Source of the DNA: Propionicimonas sp.
GTDB lineage: Bacteria > Actinomycetota > Actinomycetes > Propionibacteriales > Propionibacteriaceae
Reading direction: 5' to 3'
DNA: 32,679 bases
Assembly: GCF_029975155.1 (NCBI RefSeq)
Contig: NZ_JARKPQ010000381.1
Span: 1-32,679 of the forward strand
Position numbers and translations under genes: made by a program. The stretch's first letter is position 1. Every line of letters begins with the position of its first letter. A model generated the notes under the pieces. It saw only the letters and a program-made list of their open reading frames with translations. It was not told the origin of the DNA and did not search any database. Positions 9,014 to 16,967 of the stretch are shown here, piece by piece.

Positions 9014-9825
9014 CAGGCCGCTTCCCTCCTCCGGCCGCCCAGCCGAACCCGGGCGCCGATCAGCTGGCCCAGGCCCACGATGGCCAGGGCACCGAAGAAC
9101 ATCACCGTGCCGACCACGTTGATCTGCACCGGGGTGCCGCGCTGCGCGGCGCCCCACACGTACATCGGGAACGTCACGGTGGTCGCGCCGGCATTGAAGT
9201 TCGTCACGATGTAGTCGTCGAAGCTCAGCGCGAACGCCAGCAGCGCGCCGGCCGCGATCCCGGGCGCGACCAGCGGGAACGTCACCTTCCAGAACGCCTG
9301 CGCGGGGGTGGCGTACAGGTCGGCCGCGGCCTGCTCCAGCGCCGGGTCGAGGGACGCCACCCGCGCCTTCACCGTGGTCACGACGAACGACAGCGTGAAC
9401 AGGATGTGCGCGATCAGGATCGTCAGCTGCCCGGTCGGCATGCCCATCGCGATGAAGAGGGTGAGCAGGGACGAGCCCATCACCACCTCGGGCGTGGCCA
9501 TCGGGAAGAAGACCAGCAGGTTCGTCCCGGACCGGCCGCGGAAGCGGTAGCGGCCCAGCGCGAACGCCGCCATCGTGCCGATCACCGTCGACACCGCGGC
9601 CGCGATCACCGCCACCCAGAGGCTCAGGCCGAGCGCCTCGCACAGGCCGGCGCTCGCGCAGGGGTTGAGCCAGGCGTCGAGGGAGAACTCGGTCCACTGG
9701 TAGTTGTAGCGGCCGCTCGGCTTGTTGAACGAGAACAGGGTCACGACCAGGTTGGGGATCAGGATGTACGCCAGCACCAGCAGGCCGACGATGACCACGA
9801 GATTGCGGCGGAGCCAGGCGCCCAT
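9013..9825 (-). CDS. potC: Polyamine-type ABC transporter permease, PotC-like
   Basis: This integral membrane subunit has 270 residues and about six hydrophobic helices, beginning NLVVIVGLLVLAYILIP. The cytoplasmic coupling (EAA) loop appears as EQAAADLYATPAQAFWKV followed by FPLVAPGI, where the ATPase docks. It would form the channel for polyamine import with the PotB-like subunit. Its ATG overlaps the stop of the preceding permease gene as TGATG, as at each transporter junction here, implying coupled translation at matched levels. A pairing with a PotD-type binding protein and GABA-pathway enzymes favours putrescine or spermidine, but substrate is inferred from context. Confidence 0.9.
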   Translation of the reverse strand: MGAWLRRNLVVIVGLLVLAYILIPNLVVTLFSFNKPSGRYNYQWTEFSLDAWLNPCASAGLCEALGLSLWVAVIAAAVSTVIGTMAAFALGRYRFRGRSGTNLLVFFPMATPEVVMGSSLLTLFIAMGMPTGQLTILIAHILFTLSFVVTTVKARVASLDPALEQAAADLYATPAQAFWKVTFPLVAPGIAAGALLAFALSFDDYIVTNFNAGATTVTFPMYVWGAAQRGTPVQINVVGTVMFFGALAIVGLGQLIGARVRLGGRRREAA

Positions 9826-10745
9826 CAGACCAGATCCTCCGTCCCGGCGACCCGTACGTAGCCCGCGACCAGCACGATGATCGCGATCATCAGGATGAAC
9901 GACAGCGCCGCGGCGATCGGGTAGTCAAGCACCCGCAGGAACTGGGCGTCGATGACCTGGCCGATCATCACGGTCTGGGTGTTGCCGAGCAGCTTGGAGT
10001 TGATGTAGTCACCGGCCGCCGGGATGAACGTGAGCAGGGTGCCGGACACCACGCCCGGCAGCGACAGCGGCCAGATCACCTTCCAGAAGGTGTTCCAGCC
10101 GTTCGCGTAGAGGTCGCCGGCCGCGTCCAGCAGCCGTGCGTCCAGCCGCTCGAGGATGGTGTACAGCGGCAGCACCATGAACGGCAGGAAGTTGTAGATC
10201 AGGCCGCTGATCACCGCGAACTGCGAACCCAGCAGCGAGTCGTTGTCGGTGAGCCCGACCGCCTGCAGCAGGGTGGTCAGCCCGGTGGCCCGGAAGAACG
10301 CCGCCACCGGTCCGCCGTCGGTGAGGATGATCTGCCACGCCAGCGTGCGGATCAGGAAGTTGGTGAAGAACGGCGCGACGACCAGCACCAGCAGCACGTT
10401 CTTCCACCTGCCCGAGCGGTGAGCGATGAACCACGCGAGCGGATAGCCCAGCAGCAGCGTGCCGAGCGTGGCCGATGCCGCATAGACGATCGAGCGCAGG
10501 AACTGCGGCCAGTACCGGCTGAGCGCGTCGGCGTAGGTGGCGAAGTTCCAGGTGAGCGTGTAGCCGTTGTCGATGTCGCCGGTCTGCAGCGACTGGGACG
10601 CGAGCGACACCGTCGGCACGACGAAGAACACCACCAGCCAGATCAGGGCCGGCGTGAGCAGCACGAACGGCACCAGGCCGCCCCGGCGTCGCGGACGGGC
10701 GGGCGGCGCGGTCCCGCCTGCCACCGCTGAGGTGAGGGCGGCCAT
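9825..10745 (-). CDS. potB: Polyamine-type ABC transporter permease, PotB-like
   Basis: This 306-residue permease has an N-terminal cytoplasmic stretch rich in Arg and Pro, then a first helix (FVLLTPALIWLVVFFVVP) and about five more. The EAA-type coupling loop is DAAGDLYANGWNTFWKVIWP followed by LSLPGV. It is the partner of the PotC-like subunit and lies between it and the ATPase gene with 1-bp overlaps on both sides. The EAA Glu is replaced by Asp, a mild variation. PotB/PotC order and the D-A-B-C arrangement are standard for spermidine/putrescine importers. Confidence 0.9.
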   Translation of the reverse strand: MAALTSAVAGGTAPPARPRRRGGLVPFVLLTPALIWLVVFFVVPTVSLASQSLQTGDIDNGYTLTWNFATYADALSRYWPQFLRSIVYAASATLGTLLLGYPLAWFIAHRSGRWKNVLLVLVVAPFFTNFLIRTLAWQIILTDGGPVAAFFRATGLTTLLQAVGLTDNDSLLGSQFAVISGLIYNFLPFMVLPLYTILERLDARLLDAAGDLYANGWNTFWKVIWPLSLPGVVSGTLLTFIPAAGDYINSKLLGNTQTVMIGQVIDAQFLRVLDYPIAAALSFILMIAIIVLVAGYVRVAGTEDLV

Positions 10746-11962
10746 CAGCCGGCCTCCGCCAGCACGAACGCCTGGTGGGGATCCCAGCCGAGCGTGACCT
10801 CCTCACCGCGCTCGGCCCGCGCGGAGCCGTCGTTGGGCTGGGTGACGGTCAGCTCCTGACCCCACGGCATCGCCACGAGGTACGTGGTGGCCACCCCGGT
10901 GAAGGACGCGTCGGTCACCCAGCCGGACAGCCGGTTGGCCACGGCCTCGCTGCCCGGGCCGAGCAGCCGCAGCTTCTCCGGCCGGATGCCGAGCTGGACG
11001 GACGCCGCCCCCGCCGGCAGCTGCGTGGCGTCCACCCACACCGGGAAGCCGTGGGCGGTGGCCGTGACCAGCCCGTCGCCCGCGCCGCTGGACAGCTCCA
11101 GCGGCAGCAGGTTCGACTGGCCGAGGAAGTTCGCCACGTATGCCGTCGCGGGCCGGTCGTAGAGCTCGCCGGGGGTGCCCAGCTGCTCGATCCGGCCGGC
11201 CTGCATCACCGCGACCTCGTCGGCCATCGTCATGGCCTCCTCCTGGTCGTGGGTGACGTGGATGAAGGTGAGCCCGACCTCCTGCTGGATCCGCTTGAGC
11301 TCGATCTGCATCTCCCGGCGGAGCTTCAGGTCCAGGGCGCCCAGGGGTTCGTCCAGGAGCAGCACGTCCGGCTCGTTCACCACTGCCCGCGCGAGCGCCA
11401 CCCGCTGCTGCATGCCGCCGGAGAGCTGCCGCGGCCGCTGGTGGGCGCGGTCGGCGAGCTTGACCAGCTCGAGCGCGTCCATCGCCTTGCGCTTCCAGTC
11501 CGCCACCCTGCGCTGGCGCAGCCCGAAGCCGACGTTGTCCAGCACGGACAGGTGCGGGAACAGCGCGTAGCTCTGGAACACCGTGTTCACCCGGCGCTGG
11601 TAGGGCCGGGTGTTGGTGATGTCGGTCTCGCCGAGCAGGATCTGGCCCGAGGTGGGCTCCTCCAGCCCGGCGATCATCCGCAGCGTGGTGGTCTTGCCGC
11701 ACCCGGACGGGCCGAGCAGCGCGAAGAACGAGCCGGACGGGACCACCAGGTCGATGGCGTCCACGGCGACGAAGTCGTCGAAGTGGCGGCTCAGCTGGAT
11801 CAGGCGCAGGTCGCCGGGGGCGGAGCGGCCCTTCGTGACGCTGCGCCCCTCGGGGAGCGATGGGGGGCGCTCCTCAGCCGGAGTCCTCCGAAATCGCTCG
11901 TCGAGCTTGTCGAGACGCGCTCGATCCGTGGATCCGGGCTCAGGGACCGGGTGCTCGGACAT
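10745..11962 (-). CDS. potA: Polyamine-type ABC transporter ATP-binding protein, PotA-like, with repeat-derived N-terminus
   Basis: This 405-residue ATPase would power the importer. Walker A GPSGCGKT is at 84-91, the Q-loop follows at NTVFQSYALFP, the signature LSGGMQQR is at 180-187, Walker B VLLLDE is at 200-205 and the switch His is in HVTHDQEEA. A C-terminal TOBE-type domain (LGIRPEKLRLL) matches the PotA/CUT-like class. The recognisable ATPase domain begins near residue 53. Residues about 7-45 are encoded by a dispersed DNA repeat (copy B), so the first ~45 residues are probably an acquired, non-conserved extension. A shorter start is possible but I see no better one. Confidence 0.92.
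   Translation of the reverse strand: MSEHPVPEPGSTDRARLDKLDERFRRTPAEERPPSLPEGRSVTKGRSAPGDLRLIQLSRHFDDFVAVDAIDLVVPSGSFFALLGPSGCGKTTTLRMIAGLEEPTSGQILLGETDITNTRPYQRRVNTVFQSYALFPHLSVLDNVGFGLRQRRVADWKRKAMDALELVKLADRAHQRPRQLSGGMQQRVALARAVVNEPDVLLLDEPLGALDLKLRREMQIELKRIQQEVGLTFIHVTHDQEEAMTMADEVAVMQAGRIEQLGTPGELYDRPATAYVANFLGQSNLLPLELSSGAGDGLVTATAHGFPVWVDATQLPAGAASVQLGIRPEKLRLLGPGSEAVANRLSGWVTDASFTGVATTYLVAMPWGQELTVTQPNDGSARAERGEEVTLGWDPHQAFVLAEAG
11828..11943 (+). repeat. Dispersed ~110-bp repeat, copy B, inside potA
   Basis: This copy matches copy A at 4808-4912: GCCCTTCGTGACG at the left edge, CGCTCCTCAGC inside, and a 40-bp core at 11895-11934 that agrees with 4869-4908 at 37 of 40 positions. Here it is read through in the antisense direction as potA codons of about 7-45, giving a hydrophilic peptide with DRARLDKLDERF. 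Confidence 0.8.
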
Positions 11963-13179
11963 CAGCCGGTCACCACGGCCTGGAACTGGCGGTTGAAGTC
12001 GGTCTCCTCCGCCGCCGTCAGCGCGCGGAACACCTGGGAGCGACCCAGCACCGCCTCGTTGGGGAAGATCAGCTCGTTGTTGGCGACGTCGGGGTCCTTC
12101 TTCAGCAGCAGGTCCTTCACGCCGACCACCGGCGGGATGTAGTTCACGTACTCGGCGACCAGCGCCATGACCTCCGGCCGGTAGTAGTAGTCGATCAGCT
12201 TCTCGGCGTTCTTCTTGTGCTGGGCCAGGTTGGGGATCACGAAGTTGTCGGAGAACATCGGGATGCCCTTCTCACTGAGTGTGTAGCCCAGCGCGGGGTT
12301 GTCCGCCCGGAGCTGCACGACGTCGCCGGTCCACGCGACGCAGGCGGCCGTGTCCCCGGAGGCGAGCGGCTTGGTGTACTCGTTGCCGGTGAAGCCCTTG
12401 ATCTGGCCGGCGTCCTTCGCCTCCTGGATCACGGCAAGGGCGGCGGCGAACTGCTCGGCGGTGACGTCGGCCAGGTTCACGCCCTGCTCGATCAGCACCA
12501 CCCCGACGGTGTCGCGCATCTCGGTGAGCATGGTCACCTTCCCCTTCAGGGTGGGGTCGTGCAGCAGCTGGTCGACGCTGGTCACCTTCCGTCCGCCGGT
12601 CGCCTTCGGGTTGTAGGCGATGCCGACGAACCCGCTCTGCCAGGGCAGCGAGTAGACCCGGCCCGGGTCGAACGGCACGTCCTTCATGGACGGCTCGAGG
12701 TTGGCCAGGTTCGGGATGTTGGCATACTCAAGCGGCTGGACGTAGCCCAGCCGGACCAGCCGGGCGACCATCCAGTCGGTGCTGATCCAGGTGTCCCTGC
12801 CGGTGTCCTGCCCCGCCTCCAGCAGCGGACGGACCTTCGCGAAGAACTCGTCGTTGTCGTTGTAGTCCTCGTTGTAGTTGACCTTGATCCCGGTCTCCTT
12901 GGTGAAGCCCTGGATCGACGGGTGTTTGCCGTTGTCGTCCACGTCGATGTACTCCGGCCAGTTCGACCAGTTCACGACCTTGTCGGTGTCGGACTTGTCC
13001 GGGGCCGACTGCGGCGTCCGGCTGGCCGAGCCGGACGCGCCGGGATTTCGTCCGGGCGAGCCGCAGCCCGCGAGCAGGCCGGCGACGGCCGTCCCGGCGA
13101 GCCCGGCCAGGGCGGCCCTTCGCGAGATCGCCGAGCGGGCGAACGAGGTGAGCAGCGGATCGGCTGACCGGTCGGACAT
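11962..13179 (-). CDS. potD: Polyamine-type extracellular solute-binding lipoprotein, PotD-like
   Basis: This 405-residue binding protein has an export signal with twin arginines (SRRAALAGLAG, Arg20-Arg21) and a lipobox LLAGC with Cys39, so it is probably a lipoprotein, perhaps exported by Tat. The mature protein begins after a Ser/Pro-rich linker with VVNWSNWPEYID, the characteristic start of spermidine/putrescine-binding proteins. KPLASGDTAACVAWTGDV and NFVIPNLAQHKKNAEKLIDYYY follow the family pattern. ATG 13179 has GAAGGAG upstream. It sits 27 bp after the aldehyde dehydrogenase gene and overlaps potA by 1 bp. Which polyamine it binds cannot be told from the sequence. Confidence 0.92.
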   Translation of the reverse strand: MSDRSADPLLTSFARSAISRRAALAGLAGTAVAGLLAGCGSPGRNPGASGSASRTPQSAPDKSDTDKVVNWSNWPEYIDVDDNGKHPSIQGFTKETGIKVNYNEDYNDNDEFFAKVRPLLEAGQDTGRDTWISTDWMVARLVRLGYVQPLEYANIPNLANLEPSMKDVPFDPGRVYSLPWQSGFVGIAYNPKATGGRKVTSVDQLLHDPTLKGKVTMLTEMRDTVGVVLIEQGVNLADVTAEQFAAALAVIQEAKDAGQIKGFTGNEYTKPLASGDTAACVAWTGDVVQLRADNPALGYTLSEKGIPMFSDNFVIPNLAQHKKNAEKLIDYYYRPEVMALVAEYVNYIPPVVGVKDLLLKKDPDVANNELIFPNEAVLGRSQVFRALTAAEETDFNRQFQAVVTG

Positions 13180-13206
13180 GCGGCGATCTCCTTCGTGGAC
13201 GATGAG

Positions 13207-14652
13207 TCAGGATTCGATGTTGGCCATGACGTGCTTGATCCGGGTGTAGTCCTCGAAGCCGTACATGGAAAGGTCCTTGCCGTAGCCGGAGCGCTTGAAG
13301 CCACCGTGCGGCATCTCCGCCACCAGCGGGATGTGGGTGTTGATCCACACGCAGCCGAAGTCGAGATCCTTGCTCACCCGCATGGCCCGGCCGAAGTCGC
13401 GCGTCCACACGCTGGAGGCGAGGCCGTACTCCACGCCGTTGGCCCAGGCGACGGCCTGCGCCTCGTCGGTGAACGACTGCAGCGTGATCACCGGGCCGAA
13501 GATCTCGGACTGGATCGCCTCGTCGTCCTGGCGCAGGCCGGCCACGACGGTGGGCGCGTAGAAGAAGCCGGCACCCAGGTCGTCGCGGCGGCGTCCACCG
13601 GCGACGAGGTCGGCATGGTCGGGCAACCGGTCGATGAAACCGGCCACCCGGGCGAGCTGCGCGGCGTTGTTCACCGGGCCGAACAGCGCGTCCGGGGTGT
13701 CCGGCGGGCCGACCACGGTGTTGGCCGCGTAGTCGGCCAGCGCGGCAGCCAGGTCGTCGTGCAGCCGCTCGTGGACGAGGACGCGGGTGGCGGCCGTGCA
13801 GTCCTGGCCGGCGTTGAAGTAGCCGGCCATGCCCAGGCCCTCGACGGCGGCCTCGAGGTCGGCGTCGTCGAACACGATGCAGGGCGCCTTGCCGCCCAGT
13901 TCGAGGTGGACGCGCTTCAGCGCAGGCGCCGCGCTCGCCGCCACCTCCGCGCCCGCGCGCACCGAGCCGGTGATCGCGACCAGCGTCGGGGTGGGGTGCT
14001 CGACCACGAGGCGTCCGGTGCCCCGGTCGCCGGTGACCACGTTCAGCGTGCCCGGCGGCAGGAACTCCGCGGCCACCTCGGCCAGCAACAGCGTGGTCAA
14101 CGGGGTGGTCTCGGCCGGCTTCAGCACCACGGTGTTGCCGGCGGCCAGCGCGGGGCCGATCTTCCAGGCCGCCATCATCACCGGGTAGTTCCACGGCGTG
14201 ACCTGACCGACGACGCCGATCGGCTCCCGGCGGATCCAGGAGGTGTGGCCGGCCAGATACTCGGCGGCCGCGCGCCCCTCCAGCACGCGGGCCGCGCCGG
14301 CGAAGAACCGCAGCTGGTCGACCATCGGCGGGATCTCGTCGGACGCGGTCAGGCTCAGCGGCTTGCCGGTCTGCCGGGCTTCCAGCTCGACGAACTCCTC
14401 GGCGCGGGCCTCGACCGCGTCTGCGATCTTCAGCAGGGCGAGCTGCCGCTCCGCGGGCGTGGTGCGCCCCCAGGTGGTGCGGAAGGCCTCCGCGGCCGCG
14501 GCGTAGGCGGCGTCCACGTCGTCGGCGCCGGAGACCGGCGCCCGGGCCACCACGCCGGCTGTCGCCGGGTCGACGACGTCGCTGAACGCGTCCGTCGCCG
14601 GCTCGGCGTAGCCGCCCCCGATGAAGTTGCGCACCGTTGCCGCCTCGGTCAT
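13207..14652 (-). CDS. patD: Aminobutyraldehyde dehydrogenase-type aldehyde dehydrogenase
   Basis: This aldehyde dehydrogenase of 481 residues would oxidise 4-aminobutanal to GABA with NAD(P). TPWNYP, LKPAE with Lys178, catalytic Glu251 in ELGGKAP and Cys285 in AGQDCTAATR are present. HGGFKRSGYGKDLS with MYGFEDYTRIKH near the C-terminus is typical of the YdcW/PatD group. ATG 14652 has GGAGGG at good spacing. It is the first gene of the leftward operon and is divergent from the Lrp-type regulator. A palindromic operator candidate lies 70 bp upstream. The partner aminotransferase is encoded on the divergent side. Betaine-aldehyde or other omega-aminoaldehyde activity is the main alternative. 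Confidence 0.88.
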   Translation of the reverse strand: MTEAATVRNFIGGGYAEPATDAFSDVVDPATAGVVARAPVSGADDVDAAYAAAAEAFRTTWGRTTPAERQLALLKIADAVEARAEEFVELEARQTGKPLSLTASDEIPPMVDQLRFFAGAARVLEGRAAAEYLAGHTSWIRREPIGVVGQVTPWNYPVMMAAWKIGPALAAGNTVVLKPAETTPLTTLLLAEVAAEFLPPGTLNVVTGDRGTGRLVVEHPTPTLVAITGSVRAGAEVAASAAPALKRVHLELGGKAPCIVFDDADLEAAVEGLGMAGYFNAGQDCTAATRVLVHERLHDDLAAALADYAANTVVGPPDTPDALFGPVNNAAQLARVAGFIDRLPDHADLVAGGRRRDDLGAGFFYAPTVVAGLRQDDEAIQSEIFGPVITLQSFTDEAQAVAWANGVEYGLASSVWTRDFGRAMRVSKDLDFGCVWINTHIPLVAEMPHGGFKRSGYGKDLSMYGFEDYTRIKHVMANIES

Positions 14653-14722
14653 CCGGCCCTCCGATCGAACCCCATTGATGAGGAAGCATCTTGCTGCGCA
14701 GGCGACGAATCCGCAATCGTTC

Positions 14723-14741
14723 TTCCGTAATTATTACGAAA
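14723..14741. promoter_or_regulatory. AT-rich palindromic operator candidate for the Lrp/AsnC regulator
   Basis: TTCCGTAATTATTACGAAA is a 19-bp palindrome with one mismatched pair, centred at 14732 in the 142-bp gap between the divergent aldehyde dehydrogenase and regulator genes. It stands out as AT-rich in high-G+C surroundings, and AT-rich dyads are typical Lrp/AsnC sites. Both promoters should lie in this gap, so one dimer or octamer could control both directions. Confidence 0.65.
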
Positions 14742-14794
14742 GTCGTAGCTCCAGGGGTTTGCCAACTCCGATGCTCGCAGGGCAGGATCAGCGC

Positions 14795-15292
14795 ATGGCA
14801 CAACCTCGCAGCGAGGGCCCGACCAACGGCGACCAGCCGCGTCCGGCGGTGATCGACGCCACCAACAAGCGGATCATCGAACTGCTGCAGTCCGACGGGC
14901 GCAAGCCGTTCGTCAGCATCGCCCAGGACGTGGGCCTCTCCGAGGGGGCGGTGCGGCAGCGCGTCCAGCGGCTCACCGACGCCGGGGTGATGCAGATCGT
15001 GGCGGTCACCGACCCACTGGTGGTGGGGTTCACCCGGCAGGCGATGATCGGCGTCCGGACGCGCGGCGACGTCGGCCCCATCGCCGACCAGCTGTGCGCG
15101 ATCCCGCAGGTCGACTACGTCGTCACGACCGCGGGCAGCTTCGACCTGCTGGTCGAGGTGGTGTGCGAGGGGGACGCGGAACTGCTCGACCTGCTGATGA
15201 CCCGGATCCGCACCGTCCCGGGTGTGACCGACACCGAGACCTTCGTCTATCTCAAGCTCAACAAGCAGCACTACGACTGGGGAACCAGATGA
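14795..15292 (+). CDS. Lrp/AsnC family transcriptional regulator
   Basis: This 165-residue regulator has an N-terminal winged helix-turn-helix (ATNKRIIELLQSDGRKPFVS, then GLSEGAVRQRVQRLTDAGVM). A C-terminal RAM ligand-sensing domain follows (AMIGVRTRGDVGPIADQL, TTAGSFDLLVEVVCEGDAELLDLL). Such proteins sense amino acids or related metabolites and bind AT-rich palindromes. The start at ATG 14795 is preferred for length; ATG 14771 is possible. The stop overlaps the next ATG as ATGA, so it is made with the aminotransferase. Being divergent from the polyamine operon, it is the obvious local regulator. An effector such as putrescine or GABA is inferred. Confidence 0.92.
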   Translation: MAQPRSEGPTNGDQPRPAVIDATNKRIIELLQSDGRKPFVSIAQDVGLSEGAVRQRVQRLTDAGVMQIVAVTDPLVVGFTRQAMIGVRTRGDVGPIADQLCAIPQVDYVVTTAGSFDLLVEVVCEGDAELLDLLMTRIRTVPGVTDTETFVYLKLNKQHYDWGTR

Positions 15293-16776
15293 GTATCGAA
15301 ACCACCGTCCCCGCCGTCCCGCAGGCGGCGCTGGGCGTCACGGACGACACCTTCGGGGTGGAAGCACCCGAAGCCGCGGCGACGACCCGCGCGGGCACCC
15401 CGCTCGCGGCGGCCGCTCGCGACCACCTGTGGGGGCACTTCACCCGGCACTCGGTCTACGAGCCCACGTCCGCAGGGGGGAAGGGCGGCGAGGTGCCGGT
15501 GATCGTCCGCGGGAAGGGCCATCGGATCTGGGACGACCGGGGACGGGAGTACTTCGACGGGCTCGCCGGGCTGTTCACCGTCCAGGTCGGCCACGGCCGG
15601 GTGGAACTGGCGGGGGCGGCGGCGAAGCAGGCGTCCGAGCTGGCGTACTTCCCGCTGTGGAGCTACGCGCACCCGGCCGCGATCGAGCTGGCCGAGCGGC
15701 TGGCGGGCTACACGCCGGGCGACCTCAACCGGGTGTTCTTCACCTCCGGCGGCGGCGAGGCCGTGGAGTCGGCGTGGAAGCTGGCCAAGCAGTACTTCAA
15801 GCTGGTCGGCAAGCCGACGAAGACGAAGGTGGTCTCACGCTCGGTCGCGTACCACGGGACGCCGCACGGCGCGCTGTCGATCACCGGCATCCCGTCGGCG
15901 CGGGCGCCGTACGAGCCGCTGGTGCCGGGCGCGCTGAAGGTGCCGCACACCGGCTTCTACCGGGCGCCGGAGCATCTGCGGGACGACGAGTACGCGTTCG
16001 GCCAGTGGGCGGCGGACCGGATCGCCGAGGTGATCGAGTTCGAGGGCGCCGACACCGTGGCGGCGGTGTTCCTCGAGCCCGTGCAGAACTCCGGTGGCTG
16101 CTTCCCGCCGCCGCCGGGGTACTTCGAGCGGGTCCGGGAGATCTGCGACACCTACGACGTACTGCTGGTGTCGGACGAGACCATCTGCGCGTTCGGCCGG
16201 ATCGGCTCGATGTTCGCGTGCACCGACTACGGCTACGTGCCGGACATCATCACCTGCGCGAAGGGGATGAGCAGCGGCTACGCCCCGATCGGGGCGATGA
16301 TCGCGTCCGAGCGGCTGTTCGAGCCGTTCCGGACGGGCACGACGACGTTCGCGCACGGGTACACGTTCGGCGGGCACCCGGTATCCTCCGCGGTGGCGAT
16401 GGCGAACCTCGACGTGATGGAGGCGGAGGGACTGAACGACCGCGTGGCGTCCCTGGCGCCGGCGTTCCGGGCGTCGCTGGACGGCCTGCGCGACCTGCCG
16501 ATCGTCGGCGACGTGCGTGGCGCCGGCTACTTCTACGGCATCGAACTGGTGAAGGACCGCGAGACCAGGGAGACCTTCGACGAGGCCGAGTCGGAGCGAC
16601 TGCTGCGCGGCTTCCTGTCCAAGGCCCTGTTCGAGGCCGGCCTGTACTGCCGCGCCGACGACCGCGGCGACCCCGTGATCCAGCTCGCCCCGCCGCTGAC
16701 GATCGGCGAGCCCGAGTTCGCCGAGATCGCCAGCATGCTGCGCTCCGTCCTGACCGAGGCCGGCGGCCTGCTCTGA
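15289..16776 (+). CDS. Class III aminotransferase, putrescine-type
   Basis: This 495-residue PLP enzyme would transaminate putrescine (or another omega-amine) to 4-aminobutanal using pyruvate or a similar acceptor. The fold-I landmarks are FFTSGGGEAVESAWKLAK, the FLEPVQNSGG strand, SDETICAFGR with Asp296 binding the PLP nitrogen, and ITCAKGMSSGY with Schiff-base Lys325. About 45 extra N-terminal residues precede the usual start of the fold. ATG 15289 overlaps the regulator stop (ATGA) and has GGGGAA upstream. It supplies the step missing from the leftward operon. Beta-alanine or taurine/pyruvate aminotransferases are close relatives, so the amine is assigned by context. Confidence 0.85.
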   Translation: MSIETTVPAVPQAALGVTDDTFGVEAPEAAATTRAGTPLAAAARDHLWGHFTRHSVYEPTSAGGKGGEVPVIVRGKGHRIWDDRGREYFDGLAGLFTVQVGHGRVELAGAAAKQASELAYFPLWSYAHPAAIELAERLAGYTPGDLNRVFFTSGGGEAVESAWKLAKQYFKLVGKPTKTKVVSRSVAYHGTPHGALSITGIPSARAPYEPLVPGALKVPHTGFYRAPEHLRDDEYAFGQWAADRIAEVIEFEGADTVAAVFLEPVQNSGGCFPPPPGYFERVREICDTYDVLLVSDETICAFGRIGSMFACTDYGYVPDIITCAKGMSSGYAPIGAMIASERLFEPFRTGTTTFAHGYTFGGHPVSSAVAMANLDVMEAEGLNDRVASLAPAFRASLDGLRDLPIVGDVRGAGYFYGIELVKDRETRETFDEAESERLLRGFLSKALFEAGLYCRADDRGDPVIQLAPPLTIGEPEFAEIASMLRSVLTEAGGLL

Positions 16777-16782
16777 TCCGGA

Positions 16783-16847
16783 CCCGGGGACGGTTCCGCT
16801 CTCGGTCCACACGGTGGGGTTGGACCGAAAGCGGAACCGTCCCCGGG
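16783..16847. terminator. Long hairpin after the aminotransferase gene
   Basis: Arms at 16783-16809 and 16821-16847 are 27 bp long with one mismatch and an 11-nt loop. The left arm starts CCCGGGGACGGTTCCGCT. The hairpin starts 7 nt after the stop codon. It lacks a T-tract but is positioned as a terminator. It shares the GGGGAC core of the hairpins at 1755-1799, 6394-6442 and 16869-16967. Confidence 0.75.
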
Positions 16848-16868
16848 CTTCCGTCCGTCACCGCAGCT

Positions 16869-16967
16869 GAACGGAAAGGGGACGGGTCCATTACCGTTCA
16901 ACCGCCGCGGCACCGCCGCCAGCCGAACGGAAAGGGGACGGGTCCATTACCGTTCAACCGCCGCGGC
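16869..16967. repeat. Two identical 43-bp GGGGAC-family repeats
   Basis: The segments 16869-16911 and 16925-16967 are identical over 43 bp (period 56). Each begins GAACGGAAAGGGGACGGGTC and contains CCGTTC, so GAACGG/CCGTTC ends form an imperfect hairpin. The second copy runs into the 3' end of the small membrane-protein gene on the minus strand and supplies its last codons. With the hairpin at 16783 this makes three related elements within 185 bp. Confidence 0.85.

Noticed and set aside
12728..15271. 847-codon open frame on the minus strand across potD, the aldehyde dehydrogenase and the regulator
   Set aside because: It is out of frame with three well-supported genes and shows low-complexity Arg/Gly/Ala composition without motifs.
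16869..16967. CRISPR-like direct repeats
   Set aside because: There are only two copies, with a 13-bp spacer, no cas genes, and hairpin ends matching other gene-end elements.
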